Shown: one piece after another, positions 44,841 through 59,400 of the stretch
Numbering within the stretch: position 1 is the stretch's first letter
How the letters are laid out: every line of letters starts with the position of its first letter
Origin: Buxus sempervirens
Taxonomy: Eukaryota > Streptophyta > Magnoliopsida > Buxales > Buxaceae
NCBI GenBank assembly: GCA_947561395.2
Contig: OX387192.1
Span: 36,043,520 to 36,107,519 of the forward strand
Direction of reading: 5' to 3'
DNA length: 64,000 nucleotides
The notes under the pieces: model-generated
The model's database searches: none
What the model saw: the letters and a program-made list of their open reading frames with translations, nothing else
What the model was told of the DNA's origin: nothing
Translations under genes and position numbers: made by a program

Positions 44841-45225
44841 CTGATGTGGCTGGACGCGTTTACGGAAAAATTCATTATTTATTATAAATTTCGTTTTCAG
44901 GTAGACTGAGTGGTAGTTTGATTTTGATTGTTTTTGGATGTTGACATAAGAATAAAGTGTGATCTTTTCAGGTTTGGTAAGGAATTTTACTGTTATACCG
45001 AATTTTTACTATTTTGGTTGTCTTTCAAAGCTGTTAATGCAAGTAATTAATTTCCATTATTTTGGTATTAATGACACTGATATTCTTCCTGTTTCTTACG
45101 TTTCCGCTACGTTAGATCATTCTCTACGTTCATCGCGATGTGAGATTGCGTGATCTTTGGTCCAATTTTTTAGTCATCGTATGTCGCTTGCCAAATGACA
45201 AAGACCCAAACTCAATTAATTAGTT

Positions 45226-45430
45226 AGAGACCGTTTCATCTGGATTTTGGTTTTAGAAGAAATGCTTATAATTCGAGACCGTTTCATCTGGAGCCACTCA
45301 GTGGTTTCAACATGAAACTTACGGATGGAGGTCACTTTTCAATAGTGGGCCCACACCCCAAAATGTATCTCAACCGGTGGTTTTACTGAACCATCGGATT
45401 TTGGTTCTAGAAGAAATGCTCACAATTCGT
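45226..45430 (+). mobile_element. Inverted, rearranged duplicate of the LINE segment 44178-44340
   Basis: 45283-45428 is a diverged inverted copy of 44178-44335 (for example CGTTTCATCTGGAGCCACTC, GGTGGTTTTACTGAACCATC and AGAAGAAATGCTCACAATTC). Directly before it, 45231-45273 repeats both ends of this unit with the middle missing (GAGACCGTTTCATCTGGA joined to TTTTGGTTTTAGAAGAAATG), so a partial tandem duplication with internal deletion has occurred. Confidence 0.8.
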
Positions 45431-45439
45431 TATCACTAA

Positions 45440-46590
45440 GTTTTTTTTTCTTCTTTTTTTGGAGAAGAATAGCAAAACTCTTTTGGGAACCGACCAAGAA
45501 TTGTGGAACCCCAACATTGTTCGTATATATCGGCGAATTCAGGTTAGCAGGTTGGTAGGCTACTACATGGGAAAATGTAGTCCTTAAATTGGGTGGATTG
45601 TGAGATCTCAGAACTTTAGGAAAGAAAAAAGTGAAAGTCAATTTATGTAGGCTTGGGAGACTCTTTCAAACAACAAGACCTTTTGGGGTAAAATCTAGGA
45701 GCAAAACTATTTTTTGGGCAAAGTTTTTTTTTTTTGGTAAGTATATCTTGAACATCAAGTAATCATGTATTTGAGTTCCATTGAAACCCCTATACTTCCC
45801 TCTTAAATTTTAAACTTTTACAAATTATAACCAATCCATGTTTTGATACATAAAGAGATATGGATTTTATAAGTGATAATTTATACAACAAATCCCATTT
45901 ATCCATATGTACTGTTTATTTTTTATCCGTTTTTTAAATATAAATACTACCAAGTGGCGTGTACAATACTGCACATATGCAATTGAAAAGAAGATATGAG
46001 TAATTTTTTGTAACATATGAGCACTTACAAATTGTAAAAGATTATTTTTAAGAGGAAAAAAAATCAAGTTACCCCACTTGGATGAGCCATAAATTTGGAT
46101 GAAATTCAAGATTCAAACCTTCTCTTGGTGTTCCCAAACTTAAATGATACGTAGGCCTTGTGGCTTGTGCCAGTGCCACAATTCATGTATATGGGGTTCG
46201 CTCTTTTGGGGTGGGTCCAAAGGTTCTATGTTATTAAAAAGAAAAAAATTTCAAGTTGCCCCAAGAAATAAACAATTAAAACAACATTTCATAGACTGTT
46301 TGATTTGTTAAAGAACTTAAATATAAAATTCGTTTAATCACTGCAAAACTGATACACAAGAGTTCCACCAAACTCACGTGGGTTAACGGTCATTTGTACA
46401 GCTCGGTCGGTAAATGGGTTTAGAATTGTACACGTCATTGACTAACCGGAAGGCCCCACACCCGCCGGAACACGCCAGAAAGACCGTCGGTGTCTCTTAA
46501 AAAAAGAAGTCTGTCGCTGTCGTCCACGATTGATCCGAAAAAGACGTGTCGTAACTGAGAAAAAGAATTAAATAATTTAAGTGATAGTTT
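45440..46590. other. Intergenic AT-rich, nothing recognised
   Basis: A T-run followed by GGTAAGTATATC at 45727-45750 resembles the ultra-short insertions elsewhere but lacks a visible duplication. There is no gene. Confidence 0.5.
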
Positions 46591-46597
46591 TAAAAGT

Positions 46598-46643
46598 AAT
46601 TTAGATTCAGTCACACTACCAAAAAAAAATTTAGATTCAGTCA
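46598..46643 (+). mobile_element. Ultra-short poly(A) insertion with 16-bp duplication
   Basis: AATTTAGATTCAGTCA at 46598-46613 is repeated exactly at 46628-46643. The 14 bases between are CACTACCAAAAAAA, ending in TACC plus poly(A), the same terminus seen on the minus strand at 24508 and 31519. Confidence 0.65.
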
Positions 46644-46999
46644 TTCAATTCATCGTAATTAAGAAACAGTAATCTTTTAAAAAAATTAAAATTAAATATC
46701 ATTTTACTGTTCATAAAGAATTCTTTAAAAATACCCTCAAGAGACTTGTAAACGTTTTGTAATTTGATTTGTAAAGAAGGAAAAGAAGGTTTGCAAGCAT
46801 GTTGAGGATTTTTATGGAATAAATTTTTTATAAACATCAAAATCAAAATGTCACTCATTTTTAATTATGTTTAATAATATCATTATTTTTCAGTTATAAA
46901 GAATTAGGTGATTGAACCTGAATTATTTTGAAAAAATTATCACTACACGCCAATTTTCCCGCATTTGAAGGCTAGTCGTAGTCGCCGTGGGAGTTCCGT

Positions 47000-47449
47000 T
47001 TCAAATCAAAAAATATGAGAAAAGACAGTCCGTGTGTGGAGGAGAGCGTGGCAGAAGCGAATCAAGTGAAGAGAAGAGGAAGGTGAATCAGACAAATCAG
47101 AGACAATTAGAGGAAGCTGCAGCAAGCAGATGACTTGCCAAGTCCACTCAATCCGCTTACGCCACTCGATCACTGTTTCAGAGGTAAAAGACAAACCCTA
47201 AAAGAACAAAAGAACAAAAGAACAAAAATTCTGAGACTTCAGAGGATTAACGACCTTTCTTTCCTTCTTAATTATAGTTTTATGTTGCTATTTATGAAGT
47301 TCGAGCAAGAGAAATGTGATAGCTTTCTGTTAAGAGAAAACAAATTTATGTTCGCTTCGTGACTGGAAGCCTTGTGTCTGTTCTGGGTTCAGTGGCTCTT
47401 CTTAGCTTCTCATCGGGCTGAGAGAGAAATATCACTGGTTAGACAGGCC
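47000..47449 (+). other. Leader region of the PES-like gene, probable 5' UTR intron
   Basis: A donor TTCAGAG|GTAAAAG (47183/47184) and acceptors TTCAG (about 47390) or CTTAG (47405) suggest a short leader intron. If spliced, the in-frame ATG at 47372 is removed, which supports the ATG at 47450 as the start. Confidence 0.45.
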
Positions 47450-50400
47450 ATGGCGTCGATTGTCACGGTTGCCTCTGTTTGTTGTACTAGGGTAATTTCT
47501 TCTTTTCATGTAGGTTCTAGGTCTCGGCGAGGAGTTCGAGCTGGGAGTTTACCCAGTGAGGATTCGGCAGTTTTGTCATCTGAGATAGCTGGGGTGAGTG
47601 GAGCTTCTTTTATTGCAGAAGAAGGGAAAATTGGACATGGCATTAATGGGGGGAATGGAAGGTTGGTTTCTAAAGTTGATGATGGAAGGCTGGAGAAAGA
47701 GAAAGATAAAGAGAAGGATATACTGGAACCGTTGTGGGATGATGGGTATGGAACTGGGAGTGTGAAGGACTACCTTGATATAGCTAGGGAGATGATAAAA
47801 CCCGATGGAGGGCCGCCTCGATGGTTTTGCCCTGTTGATTGTGGGCGTCCAATGAAAGATTCTCCCTTGCTTCTGTTTTTGCCTGGTAATCATTGTCCGA
47901 CACACTAGAATGAACTTGCTAATTGTCTGCTGATAAATTGTGAATTTGCGAAATTGATTTCCATATTAATTTCCTTTTTTGCATAATGAAGTGTTAATCT
48001 CCGTTTATTTCTTTTGTTTAATTGATATACTCTGCTTCTGGTATTGATGGTTTTGAGCTTTGATCAACAAATGCTGTGCAGGAATGGATGGTGTTGGATT
48101 TGGACTAGTTTCGCACCATAGAGCTCTTGGAAAGTAAGTCCTGTATTGTATTGCCAAATGTGATCCTGTGAGAGAAAACAGAAGGAATTAGATGTTTAAT
48201 ATATGGATTTCCAAATTCTATACGATCCTGCTTTTAAGGCAGACTGTCATGCTTCTCTTTGAAATGATTGGGTTAAATATGATGTAGCATTTGTGAATCA
48301 TAATGAGGCAATTGTTTTTTTTTTCTTCCTTCTCTTTTTTCTAATCACACAGACTAGATGTATCTATTTTTTTCTCTTCTATAAACCCGGCATAAAATTA
48401 TGGTGGAGTCTTAGATCTCTTTACACTGTTTCTTCCTTGAATTACTTTTTTTTTTTTTGGCTACACTTACTCATTCTTGCTGCTGGGGATATAATCTTGA
48501 TAATTGAAGGATTATTATGACTGTTAGCAGGCCCTTTTTTATTTTTTAGATGTGTTTATGCTTGAAGTTTCATGCTATTTTATTGCTTTATGTTGATTAA
48601 TTTGTTATATGTTTTGATTTTGTTTTTGCAAAGATTTATTATCTAAAGCTGATTTGTCTTGTAGGGTTTTTGAAGTTCGGTGCATGCACATTCCTGTTTA
48701 TGATCGAACATCATTTGAAGGTCTCATTTTTTAAATGCTTCCTCAAGTTTGTCAAGCCTTTCTTTAAATTTGGACTTCTAGCACAAAGTTTGGAAGAGGC
48801 TTAGATAGTCATGACTTTTTTTCTTGTGAAAATTTCTTGAAGTTGTAGATGCTGGTTTTTGATGTGTGTACACCTATCGTGTACTTATTTCATGATATTT
48901 TATTGATTAATATATATCCTTTATTACCGATCAAAAAAATTTATTATCCTTTTCGTGTGCTAAATTGCAACTGAATATCTATACACAAAAATGCATGAGA
49001 GTTTTATGAAGTTTTTTTTATGGCTGAGCTCATAAGAAGCAAAAACAATGAAATTAATAGCAGCATCTGTATCTTGAAGTCAATGCATGGGTAAAACTTT
49101 CAACTTGTTTTTCATGTGTCAAAAGGTGCTGACATGGCCTGTAATACATAATATATGTAGGAGCAATAGATCGAATCTAAGCCAAACTGTAATAATGCAA
49201 TTGTCTTTTGATGCTTAGGATTAATTATTAGGCGATGGCTTTGGGCCAAGAATGAGAGACAACAGACAATACGGGGTGCTACCAGTGACTCTTTGATCCT
49301 CTCCAAGGAATTATATGTAGGGTGAAAACTCTAATTTTTTCTCATAGGCTTCTTCTTAGACTCAATTTGGGTCTTTATTGTGAAAATTCTCTATTTTGAG
49401 AATATTTCACAAAGAATCTTCTAAAATCTTACAAGTTGCTATCTTAGGTGAGAGTAAACTTGAATCCTTTCAAATGAGACCAAGGAAGCTTTATATAAGT
49501 GATGAAGTTTTCATTAGATGAAAAGCGTCATCATCCTAATCATTGATATTATAAAAAAAATGCAATTTTATTTATAGTGTTATTTACAACAATAATGAGG
49601 TGGCATCTTAGTTGATATGTGTATCAACCTGCAGACCCATTGGTCTAGTTGACATGTTGGAGATCTCTTACATTTACCAATAAATAAATAAAAAATAATT
49701 GAATTATAGATTAATTTAATGAGCTATCATATCACGTGACTCATATAGGTAAGTCGTATGCAATACTAAACATGTAAATGCAAATGTAAATGCTGAGGTC
49801 TCAAATTCTCTGTGGCATGAAATACCAAATGCATAAGTGCCAAATAGGACCAAGCACGTGCATGTGCACCATAGGAGTAGTGGAAGCCAAACCAACAAAA
49901 ATGTGATTTTCTATTAGGTGAATCTGTGTAAAATGTATACTAATGGGACAACATAACATGAAGTAGATTCTTGCAGTGAAACCTGGGATTTACTCTTATC
50001 CAGTTGGCAACCTAGTCCAGACTACACATTAAGCTTGGATTGAGTGGTGCATTCTGGGATGCCTCATCAACTAGACTAAGTTTTCTGTTGTGTTTGGTGA
50101 TATAGCTTCAGAATTCTTTGATAAAATTCTTAAGTTGGTGTTAAAAGAAAAAAATCCTGGAATTGTAGAACATAGTACTCAAGAGAAAGATCCAAGGGAA
50201 AGAATCGTACCCCTTTGTCTTGGCTTCTCACCTTAAGTAAAACTCTAAGGAATCTCTCCTCTTAAACACTTAATTTGCTGAACAATTCTCTTCCTTCATT
50301 ATGTAACTATTCTCCTTTTATTGAGGTTATAAAGGTCACTTTAAAGGAGTATTAGAAACTTTCTAATGTTAAAATAGGAAACTGCAGAAACTTTTATAAG

Positions 50401-53400
50401 GCTGAAAATGGAAACCAGAAACTATTTAAAACAAAATTTTCAATTATCAAGACAGCTCATAAGCTTTATTTGGAAGGTTGTAAAATCTCCTACATCATTT
50501 GGTCTTCTTCACGGTTCTTGGCTTTAGTGTGGTTGTTTTTCTTGTGTGTGCGTGTGTGTAAAACTGGAGTTCTTAAGTACTTTCAATATTTTTAGATCCT
50601 TCTACAACATTTTCGGGAGGATCTGGTGAGGTTTAGTGTTCTGATAGACCTGCTAAGCCATTGACTAAGGTGCGTAATAAAGCTAAAGTTTGCCAAACAA
50701 TAAGAGACACAAATTTCACATACTGCCAAGTAGTACCAACTGAGAAATCTCAAGAGGATGACTTGGCAAGTTATTTGCCACACTATGAAGGTTTAGGTGA
50801 CATGTCACTTCTACCAAAAATGACCGGCTACCATATCAAAAAGTTTTGCAGATTTTGCTTGATAGTGGTTAAGTGGTGTGTTTATGGAGCTTAAACGTTT
50901 TTGCAAAAATAATCTAGAATTCAAAAACAGAAAAGATTATAACCTTTTGGAAGTAAGTTTGGTATCTTGTAAATGCAATCTTGTACCATAGCCATAAATA
51001 AAACGCGATCAAGACTCTATAAAATGTAATTTTGGAAGTTTGCTTCTTCTTCTTTTTTTTATATCTCATAGTTGGTCTTCTGGAACTCCCTTTTGTATTA
51101 AAGTTGCATTCTGTATAGGTAATCTCAATGATACTTTGAAGCCTAATGGAAGCATCCCTTCATGCTTCTAGTTTTTTATTTCCTCTTAGCACTACAAACA
51201 ACATACATGAGTAACATCTTTTTGAATATTAATTGTGTATTCATCTAGTCAATTGAAAAAGATTAGGGCTTGTAGCTGGATCTTGGTGTAAGCATATGGG
51301 TGCTAAGAATCTGTTGGTCTCACCATCAACTCTTCTTATACTAGCTACACTGCCTTATAAATGACAATCAAAAGTTATGCTGGTGTGTGATGGATGCTAT
51401 AGAGCCATATTATATGTGTTTACTGTTTGAAGTAATTTGATGATGATCTCCGCTAATTTTCTTGTGAAGTGAATCATGGTTCTTTAATGATCTGTGGGAT
51501 TTGTTGTTTGAAGGACTTGTGGAATTTGTTGAAAGCACCATAAGGCGTGAGCATTCTCTTTCTCCAAATAAACCTATTTATATAGTTGGTGACTCCTTTG
51601 GAGGATGCCTAGCACTTTCTGTTGCTGCTCGTAACCCCACCATTGATCTGATTCTGATATTATCCAACCCAGGTTGGTATGAATTTAGATAATGTGGGTT
51701 CTCACTAGCTTCTTTTTTTGGGTTCCCAAGCATCATTTTTGTTCCTATTACAATTTTGTTCCTTATTATACTTTTTTTTTTCTCTCAATTAGCGACATCG
51801 TTTGGCAAGTCACAGCTACAACCTTTGCTCCCTATCTTGGAGGGTTTGCCTGATGGATTGGATCGTGCTGTGCCATTTCTTCTTAGCTTCATTATGGGTA
51901 CATGATCTGTCTTAGTGGATTCTTACTGTGATTACTTTATACCTTGGAACAAAATCAGATTGAATACTTTTTTCCCCCTTTAGTTTAATGAAATAACCTT
52001 ACTGGTGCATTAACAACTCTATTATGCTAGTGTAAGCATGATCACTTGATATCGTATCAATTACTTGTGGCCAAGGTTGTAAATGTTGCGATCACAAGAT
52101 GTAGCTGGATCTCTATGGTTACATGGCAGCCAAGAAAAAAGGGTGAAAAAATGGCAAAAAAAATTGTATGAAGAAGAGATTTTTCAGTAAAACATTATAG
52201 GGGTCTAATTTTGAGTTAAGTACATTTAGATATCATAGAATATAACATAATCTTAATATATAGTGAATGACATATATTCAGGGAGGTATGATAGCACACT
52301 AGCACGGGAAGAATGGGGAAATCATCTACAATGACAAACCATATAGGAAATAAACTGTCATACACCAAATCAAATATGATAACATAATAATAAATCATTG
52401 TATTTGAAGTGTGACTGCAATTCTCACATCACATCAGAATTAAGTGAGCATGTGAACTTACATTAATTTATCAATTTAAAATCATAAGGAAATAATTCAA
52501 TTTAAATAGAAATAAGACTAGGCACAATTTAAAATCTATCGAAGTACGATATTAATTGAATAATAACTTTGAAAGCAACAAACTATAATAAGATATTTAA
52601 TGCAATAAAAATTTTCGACCTATAAATAATAAATTATCACCTAAAAATTAAAATGTAACTGAAATAAAACAATAAAATCCAACAAACAACTCCTATCATT
52701 CAAAATAGATCCATTTCTACTCTACATAGATGTGTCTTGATGTTTAGTATGTCGATCTTGGTACAGTTTACTGTCCAGTATTGTGATCCTTATATGTACC
52801 TATATATATAGTGTTTCTTTGCCGAGGATAAGGAGTTAGGATTCAAAGTTTATTGTTCGGACACTGTCTGACCCTAAGTCACGTAGTCCAATATATATAT
52901 AACTAGCAGTATTCTGCAGGCTTAGTTTCCATTGGAAACCTTAGTAATATAAAATTTTGCCAAGAAATCGTGTTTTCATGCAAATAATGCAAATGTAGTA
53001 TACGTATATGCTTTCAAAAATAATACTTTCTAAAATGCCATGTCATGCAAAGCGAATAAGATGCTTTGGTCACATAAAGTAGAGACCTAGAGATGCACCT
53101 GTAAGAAGATTAGAGAGTATGCATATTGAAGGGCCTAAGCGAGTAAGAGGAAGACCTAAAAAGACATTGATGGAGTGTATAAAACAAGACCTAGAAAGAC
53201 GTATATTAACTGAAGTATGATTTTTGATAGAGCGTGATGAAAAGACAAGATTCGTATCGCCGACCGCTTTGGTGGGAACTAGAATATGATGATGATGATG
53301 ATGAATTTAAAAGATTCAAATACCACTGATAAAAATTTTGGTCGTTTGACACAAATATCCTACATAAAATGCTTCAATTAATAACTACTAATTAACTAAC

Positions 53401-56400
53401 CAATAATCACCTAAAAAGAATCTTGTTATAACTAACTAACTAACTAACTCAATGTTGAAGGGCTGTTTGACAGATGCAAATTGCCCTTTGACAATTAAGT
53501 ATTAAATTTAAATGACTTTAACAAATAAAGGGCTTGTCGTCCAGGACAGATAGCTGTAAGTTATATGATTTATTTATTAATTAAATAACTGTCACAATTA
53601 AGGACTGTGAACCAAGCCTATAACCATATGAGAATTAATTATTTTAACTTATAAAATGACCACTTAAATTTAGGGCCTGAATCTTTGAAGAAATTAAATC
53701 AATTAGAAGGTCAACTACCACTTCTTGTGGAGACCTATCAACAAGGTCTAATCTGCAGGATTTAATGATCAAAATAAAACTCCCAACAAAGTTACTGACT
53801 GGTTCCAAGATTATAAACCCTTCAACAAAATATTAAGATCAATAGATCTCCAGAACCAAGCACATCAAGAACACTATATGAGCATCAAGAACGTGATAAA
53901 TCACCAAGAACCTGATAAAATAAGGAAGAATCAATAAAGATTATGGAGGACCCACTTTTTGCATGTAAATACCTAAATGATACATATGTCCATGATAAAG
54001 ATTATTAAGGACATAACAAAGCTGATCAAGAATCATGATCTTTTTCATGCAAACACATGAAATCTATAATCTTCTGTGATGTGGAAAAAACAGTTAACCA
54101 TTATTAAGATTCATAGTGATTCTCAAGGACCCACTAAATTATCATGAACCTGTTGAACCTCATCAAGAAAAAAAAATTTTTTTTTCTTGGTTCAATCCAC
54201 TAATCTAAAGCCTCCAAAAGAAACAAAGGATGAAGAATCCACCTACCTCTTGTTGCTGGAAATTTCTAAAGTTGATTCTTTGCCAAAAACAAGAATTTTT
54301 TCAGCTCTTCGAAGAGCAATCTATGGCTGCACGTGTGGAATTTTCCTCTCTCTCTCCTAGCTGTCCACTTTAGATTTTGACAATAATGCAAGAATTTAGA
54401 TCATTAGGACTTTAAATACGAGTGGAATTAGGTTTCATTAAACACATGTTTCTACTAAAACACCCTCTATTCCCTTAATGGGCTGCCCACTAGCTTGAAC
54501 TCAAAAGCCTATGCCTAATTGGGTCCTCAAGCCCGAAGAAGATTAGTTAATTGATATTTGATTGGTTCAATTAGTAAAAGACTAAAACATCCCTAGAGTT
54601 AGTTCTAGGTCATTACAGAAACATATTTAAAAATACTAAAACACAAAAATATTGTCCATCTGGCATGATAAAAATAGATAAAATGAGCAGATAAAATGAA
54701 GAGACATCATATACATACATCAGTATCACATCTATAAAGAATGGTGCCCCAGCTTAATATCATGCCCATTTTATTACCTTGATACTGATCGTAGGCTTAC
54801 AAACAACGTCCATCTGATGTTCTTTGCAACATCAGCTTCTGTGCAAAAATCTGGTCTGATTAAATACTTGAAGTAGTCAGATTGAGTCCTCAAATTTCTG
54901 ATAATGTCATATACCATATTGTATTGCTCTAGTCTTGCATTACTGCGTCTTTTATGTGGTCAACGATTTGAGGGTGTGATCACATATGTATATGTGTCTT
55001 ATCCAGCTGATATTTGGAGGCTGATGCGGGAAAAAGTTGACGGGCTATATCACAAGCCCAAAAAGGTTCCATGTGTCTAGAAGCTAAGGTGCAACTGGGG
55101 AACTATGCTTAGAGCATGGGATGGTCCTCTATGTATATATTGTCTTAGTCTGTAGAAGGTACATGGATTGAATAGTTCTTGAGTGTTATAGTTTATAGTG
55201 TGCACTCTGGCATGAGTGACAGAATATACTGGACTTTTGGCAGAAGCAGCATCCTAGGACTAATAATAGATTATTCATGTATATATATATATATATTTTT
55301 TTTTGGTTTTTATTTTTCTAGTAATTAGTTCAATAATGTTCCTATCATGTTCTATATCATAGAGGAGTGTTGTTGTTTCCAATTTATAAAATTTTATTAA
55401 TCATCTTGATGCTCAATCATCCTTAAACTTTTATATACCTTCTTATGGTCAATATTTTCGGTTGTGAATATCTTTTTTCAAATTTTTTTAAAGATATGCT
55501 CTATCTTAGTATTCCTTTTCCTTTTTATGACAACAGGTGATCCTGTGAAAATGGCAATGATCAATGTTGAGAATAGGCTTCCTCCTGCGAAGAAACTTGA
55601 GCAGTTGTCAGAAAATCTGGTTGCTTTGTTACAACGTCTTTCAGTAAGCAATTGGTTGCGTTGTTTGAATTTTCTCTGTATTTTTAGGGTTCTTTATTTT
55701 ATTTTTAATTGTGGGCTGTAGTTCCAGGGTTGCAGTTGGGCATTCGCTCTAATAACTTTTAGCTTCACACCCCCACCACTCCAATTTTAAAAAGAAGGTT
55801 TCCTCTGGCAGCTACATGGTCTGATAATTTTTATACAAGCTTCGGTGATGTTTCCTACTACAGGGTTTCCGTAGTTGTGCTGTTCTCCATAATCTTTAAG
55901 TAGCAGGAAATTCAGATCAGAAAATGATTTATTTTCTGCTGCCCTTTTGTTCTCTCTCTCTCTCTCTCTCTCTCTAAATTCTTCTTGTTATCGTCAAGTT
56001 GCCTTTTTGTTTATTGTTGCTACTAGGTGGGTGAGTTGGAAATTGGAACCATTAATTTAGCATTACCAAAAATAGCTTGTTTTCTGATTCTCTTATTTTT
56101 GCGGACTATAATTTTTTACCCTCTCTGTCTATCTCTCTCATTTTTTTCTTTCTGGATTTTGTTTTTTCTCAAGGCTTTGAAACCCAGTCCATGATTTTCA
56201 TTTTATACTTGCATTTTATTCAATTTTTATACCTTTCCCTCTTTGACAGTCAAAAATGGGAAATTGGGTTAAAAAGGAAGGGAATAACTTGCATTCACAG
56301 CATCGAACATGGGCCCTTGATTTCTGAAGTGTTTTTGATTCTAGAATTGTTGCACAGGAAACTTTAAGGTTGCTAGTATGATGCCAGCTTTGTGACATTC

Positions 56401-59400
56401 TCTGCTACACATGCACACATGCACACACTTCAAAAGAATGAAGATTGAGAGAGGTGGGGCTAGGTCATGTATCATGTATGTAGTCCCAATTTTAGATTCT
56501 GATATTTTGTGGTACATGAGTTGGGAAGAAATTCATGTTATACTGAATTTTCTTCGACAAAGCTGTTTCTGATTCTTGGATATCAGAGGTAACTTTTGTG
56601 GTTTATAATTTTCTCCAACCCTTGGCAGGGTCTGTCCGACATTATACCTAGGGAGACTCTTTTGTGGAAACTAAAGTTGCTTAAATCAGCTGCTGCTTAT
56701 TCTAATTCTCGTCTTCATGCTGTCAAAGCGGAAGTACTTCTGCTTGCCAGGTGTGCAACACTTGAGCAATAATACATATCATTTTCTTCTTCTCAACTTT
56801 TTCCTTGTCTGATGTTTGTTGAGTATTGCTTAAGATGTCCACTAATTGTATTTAGTTATTTTTTCTGCTTTCTGTGCCAGTTAAATAGTATTATTGATAC
56901 ATGTCTTGCACATCCATTAATTACTTTTGTTGCATCTCTTGGGTCATGGTTAAATCGGGGTTGATATTGTGCCTCCAGGAGGCTTGGCCTGACTCCTTCC
57001 TGACTAAAATGTGTCTCTTCATTAGTTCACTATGGCACCATGTTCATTTAGTAACCTTCTGCGTTCAATGTCAACGGTTTTCAACTATTTACTTTGATCT
57101 GTGCATCTACTTAAGTTTTTTGGTCCTGTATTTATGTTGTGTGCTTCCTATATATTCATCTCCATTAGGGTTTGCAGTTGCATCTTACTTTTGTTTATTA
57201 ATTTGTATTGATATTGCTTTGTATCGGGTTGCTGTATTAAAATTCAAAGTGTGGGTTCTATATAATGATGTAGTTATAAACTATGCATGATTGTACATAC
57301 TTGCACTCCTTATGCTTGACAATGACAGGGACAAAAATAAATGTTAAACTGTCTAATCAGTATCCACCTGAATTTTTTTTTTCCTTTTTTTTAGAAAAAG
57401 CAGTTTTTCTTTTCTTGAGATACAATTTATTATTGTGTTGTTTGATTGAAGCTTGTTCATTCAGCCAATAATAGCACTTAAAGTATTGATAGTACTATGA
57501 TAATGTTGCACATATGGATTCAACTTTGCTTATCAAAACATTCTGTATTGAAATACTTCTCCATCTTTGTACCATTAAAAATATGATTGTTCATGTTACA
57601 TGAATTCTTTTATAAATCATTATTTCATTTAAAATCTGTGTTGCATAAATTTTGTTGAACAAGGGAATCAGAGCAACTTTTTGCCTTTTCTTTCTCTCCT
57701 GTCCCTTAACTAGAATATATATGGAGTTTTAGTTACCATTAAATATCTACATCTTATCTGAAATCTAGGGTTAATGCTATAATTTTTTGTTTTAGTGGCA
57801 AGGATAATATGCTTCCTAGTGGAGATGAAGCTAAGCGGCTTTCGAATACGCTACAAAATTGCACAGTTCGCTTCTTTATGGACGATGGCCATACCCTTTT
57901 AATGGTAGATGAGGGGCCTTTTTATTTTCTTGGAATATATTATTTCTTACACTTTTGATATGAGATGTCTCTATTGGCTTTGTGATGTTGATGGACCTTT
58001 GATCAAATCAAGTTTGTTTATAGTTACCCGATCTAATTGGTAGCTTTTGATTGAGCCTGTTAATGATTGATCTAAATTCAATGAACTGTTAATGTCCAAA
58101 TGCCCCAGATTCCTAGTGTACCAACCACAAAATGCATTTCTCTGACTGATACTGTTCTGGTGACGATATCCTATTTATCATAGTAACCATGGCCTATTTC
58201 AAGTGCACTGGTACGTACCCTATTGAGTGGCTGGTAGCTCTTGTGATCATGTCTAATTCCTTGAAGCCTCAAGTTGTGAGTTCAGATGATATTGCTGCCA
58301 TGTGTATGCTACTCAACTTGCATATCATTATGGATCAATGAAGCAATATCTACTGGCAACCATGTGTCTACCCCCCAACCCCACGCCCCTGCCCACTTGC
58401 TGGAATTGAACTCAGGCCAGCTTGCCTATTATTTAGTTACACAAGAGAAAATCCCTTCATGGTCTTCTCCAGTTACCATGCGTATGTAGGTTTGGGTTCC
58501 TACGCCCCTCAACCTTAATCTTTGTTGTGCATATGTGTATGTCTTCTCATCTTTTTGCATTTATTTTTATAATTCTATTATTCATAAATTAGCTAAATGT
58601 CATGGGCCTGACACTTCTGATCGACTTCAATTTATACGTCTTCTGTGACTTAATTGCATTGAAACAACACTTAGCTACACATAATTCAGGACAAAGTTCA
58701 GACTTCAGATCAACTTGACTGACAAAAATCTTCAATGTGGTGCAGGAAGACGGTGTAAATCTGCTAACTGTTATTAAAGGTACAAATTTCTACCGTCGAT
58801 CAAGGCAGCATGATCATGTCTCAGACTTTATTCCCCCCTCTATTACTGAATTCCATTATTTATTTGATCAACCAGATGGGATCGACGGGTAATTAATTGT
58901 TCGACTTTAGTATGATAATCATAGTCCAATCATAATATACACGTGTGGCTTATATATAGAACCACATGATTTGCAGATTACTTCGTTTTGCTACTTGTCC
59001 AGTGATGCTTTCAACTTTGGAAGATGGAAAGGTTGTGAGGGGTCTTCAAGGGGTTCCGGACGATGGTCCTGTTCTACTGATTGGTTATCACATGCTAATG
59101 GGACTTGAACTTTCTCCGCTTGTTGAAGCTTTTTTGAGGGAGAAGAAAGTTATGGTTCGTGGTGTTGCACACCCTTCACTATTCATGATAGAAGTGGATA
59201 GTTCCTTACAATTCTCCCGGTTCAATTGGTTGAAAGTATTTGGTGCAATACCTGCCTCAGCAAGAAACCTTTTTAAGTTATTGTCAACAAAGTCATACGC
59301 TCTCCTTTATCCTGGTGGTGCACGTGAGGCTCTCCATCGCAAGGTGCTTGGTATTCTGCTATTTTAGTTTTATTTGTTTCTTGCTAAAGGTTTGTTCCAG

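Noticed and set aside
45727-45750. T-run followed by GGTAAG as another ultra-short insertion (similar cases at 18568 and 62662)
   Set aside because: There is no direct repeat on both sides, so an insertion cannot be shown.
47372-47449. Upstream in-frame ATG extending the PES-like protein by 26 residues
   Set aside because: It probably falls in a leader intron, and the ATG at 47450 gives a standard transit-peptide start (MAS...).
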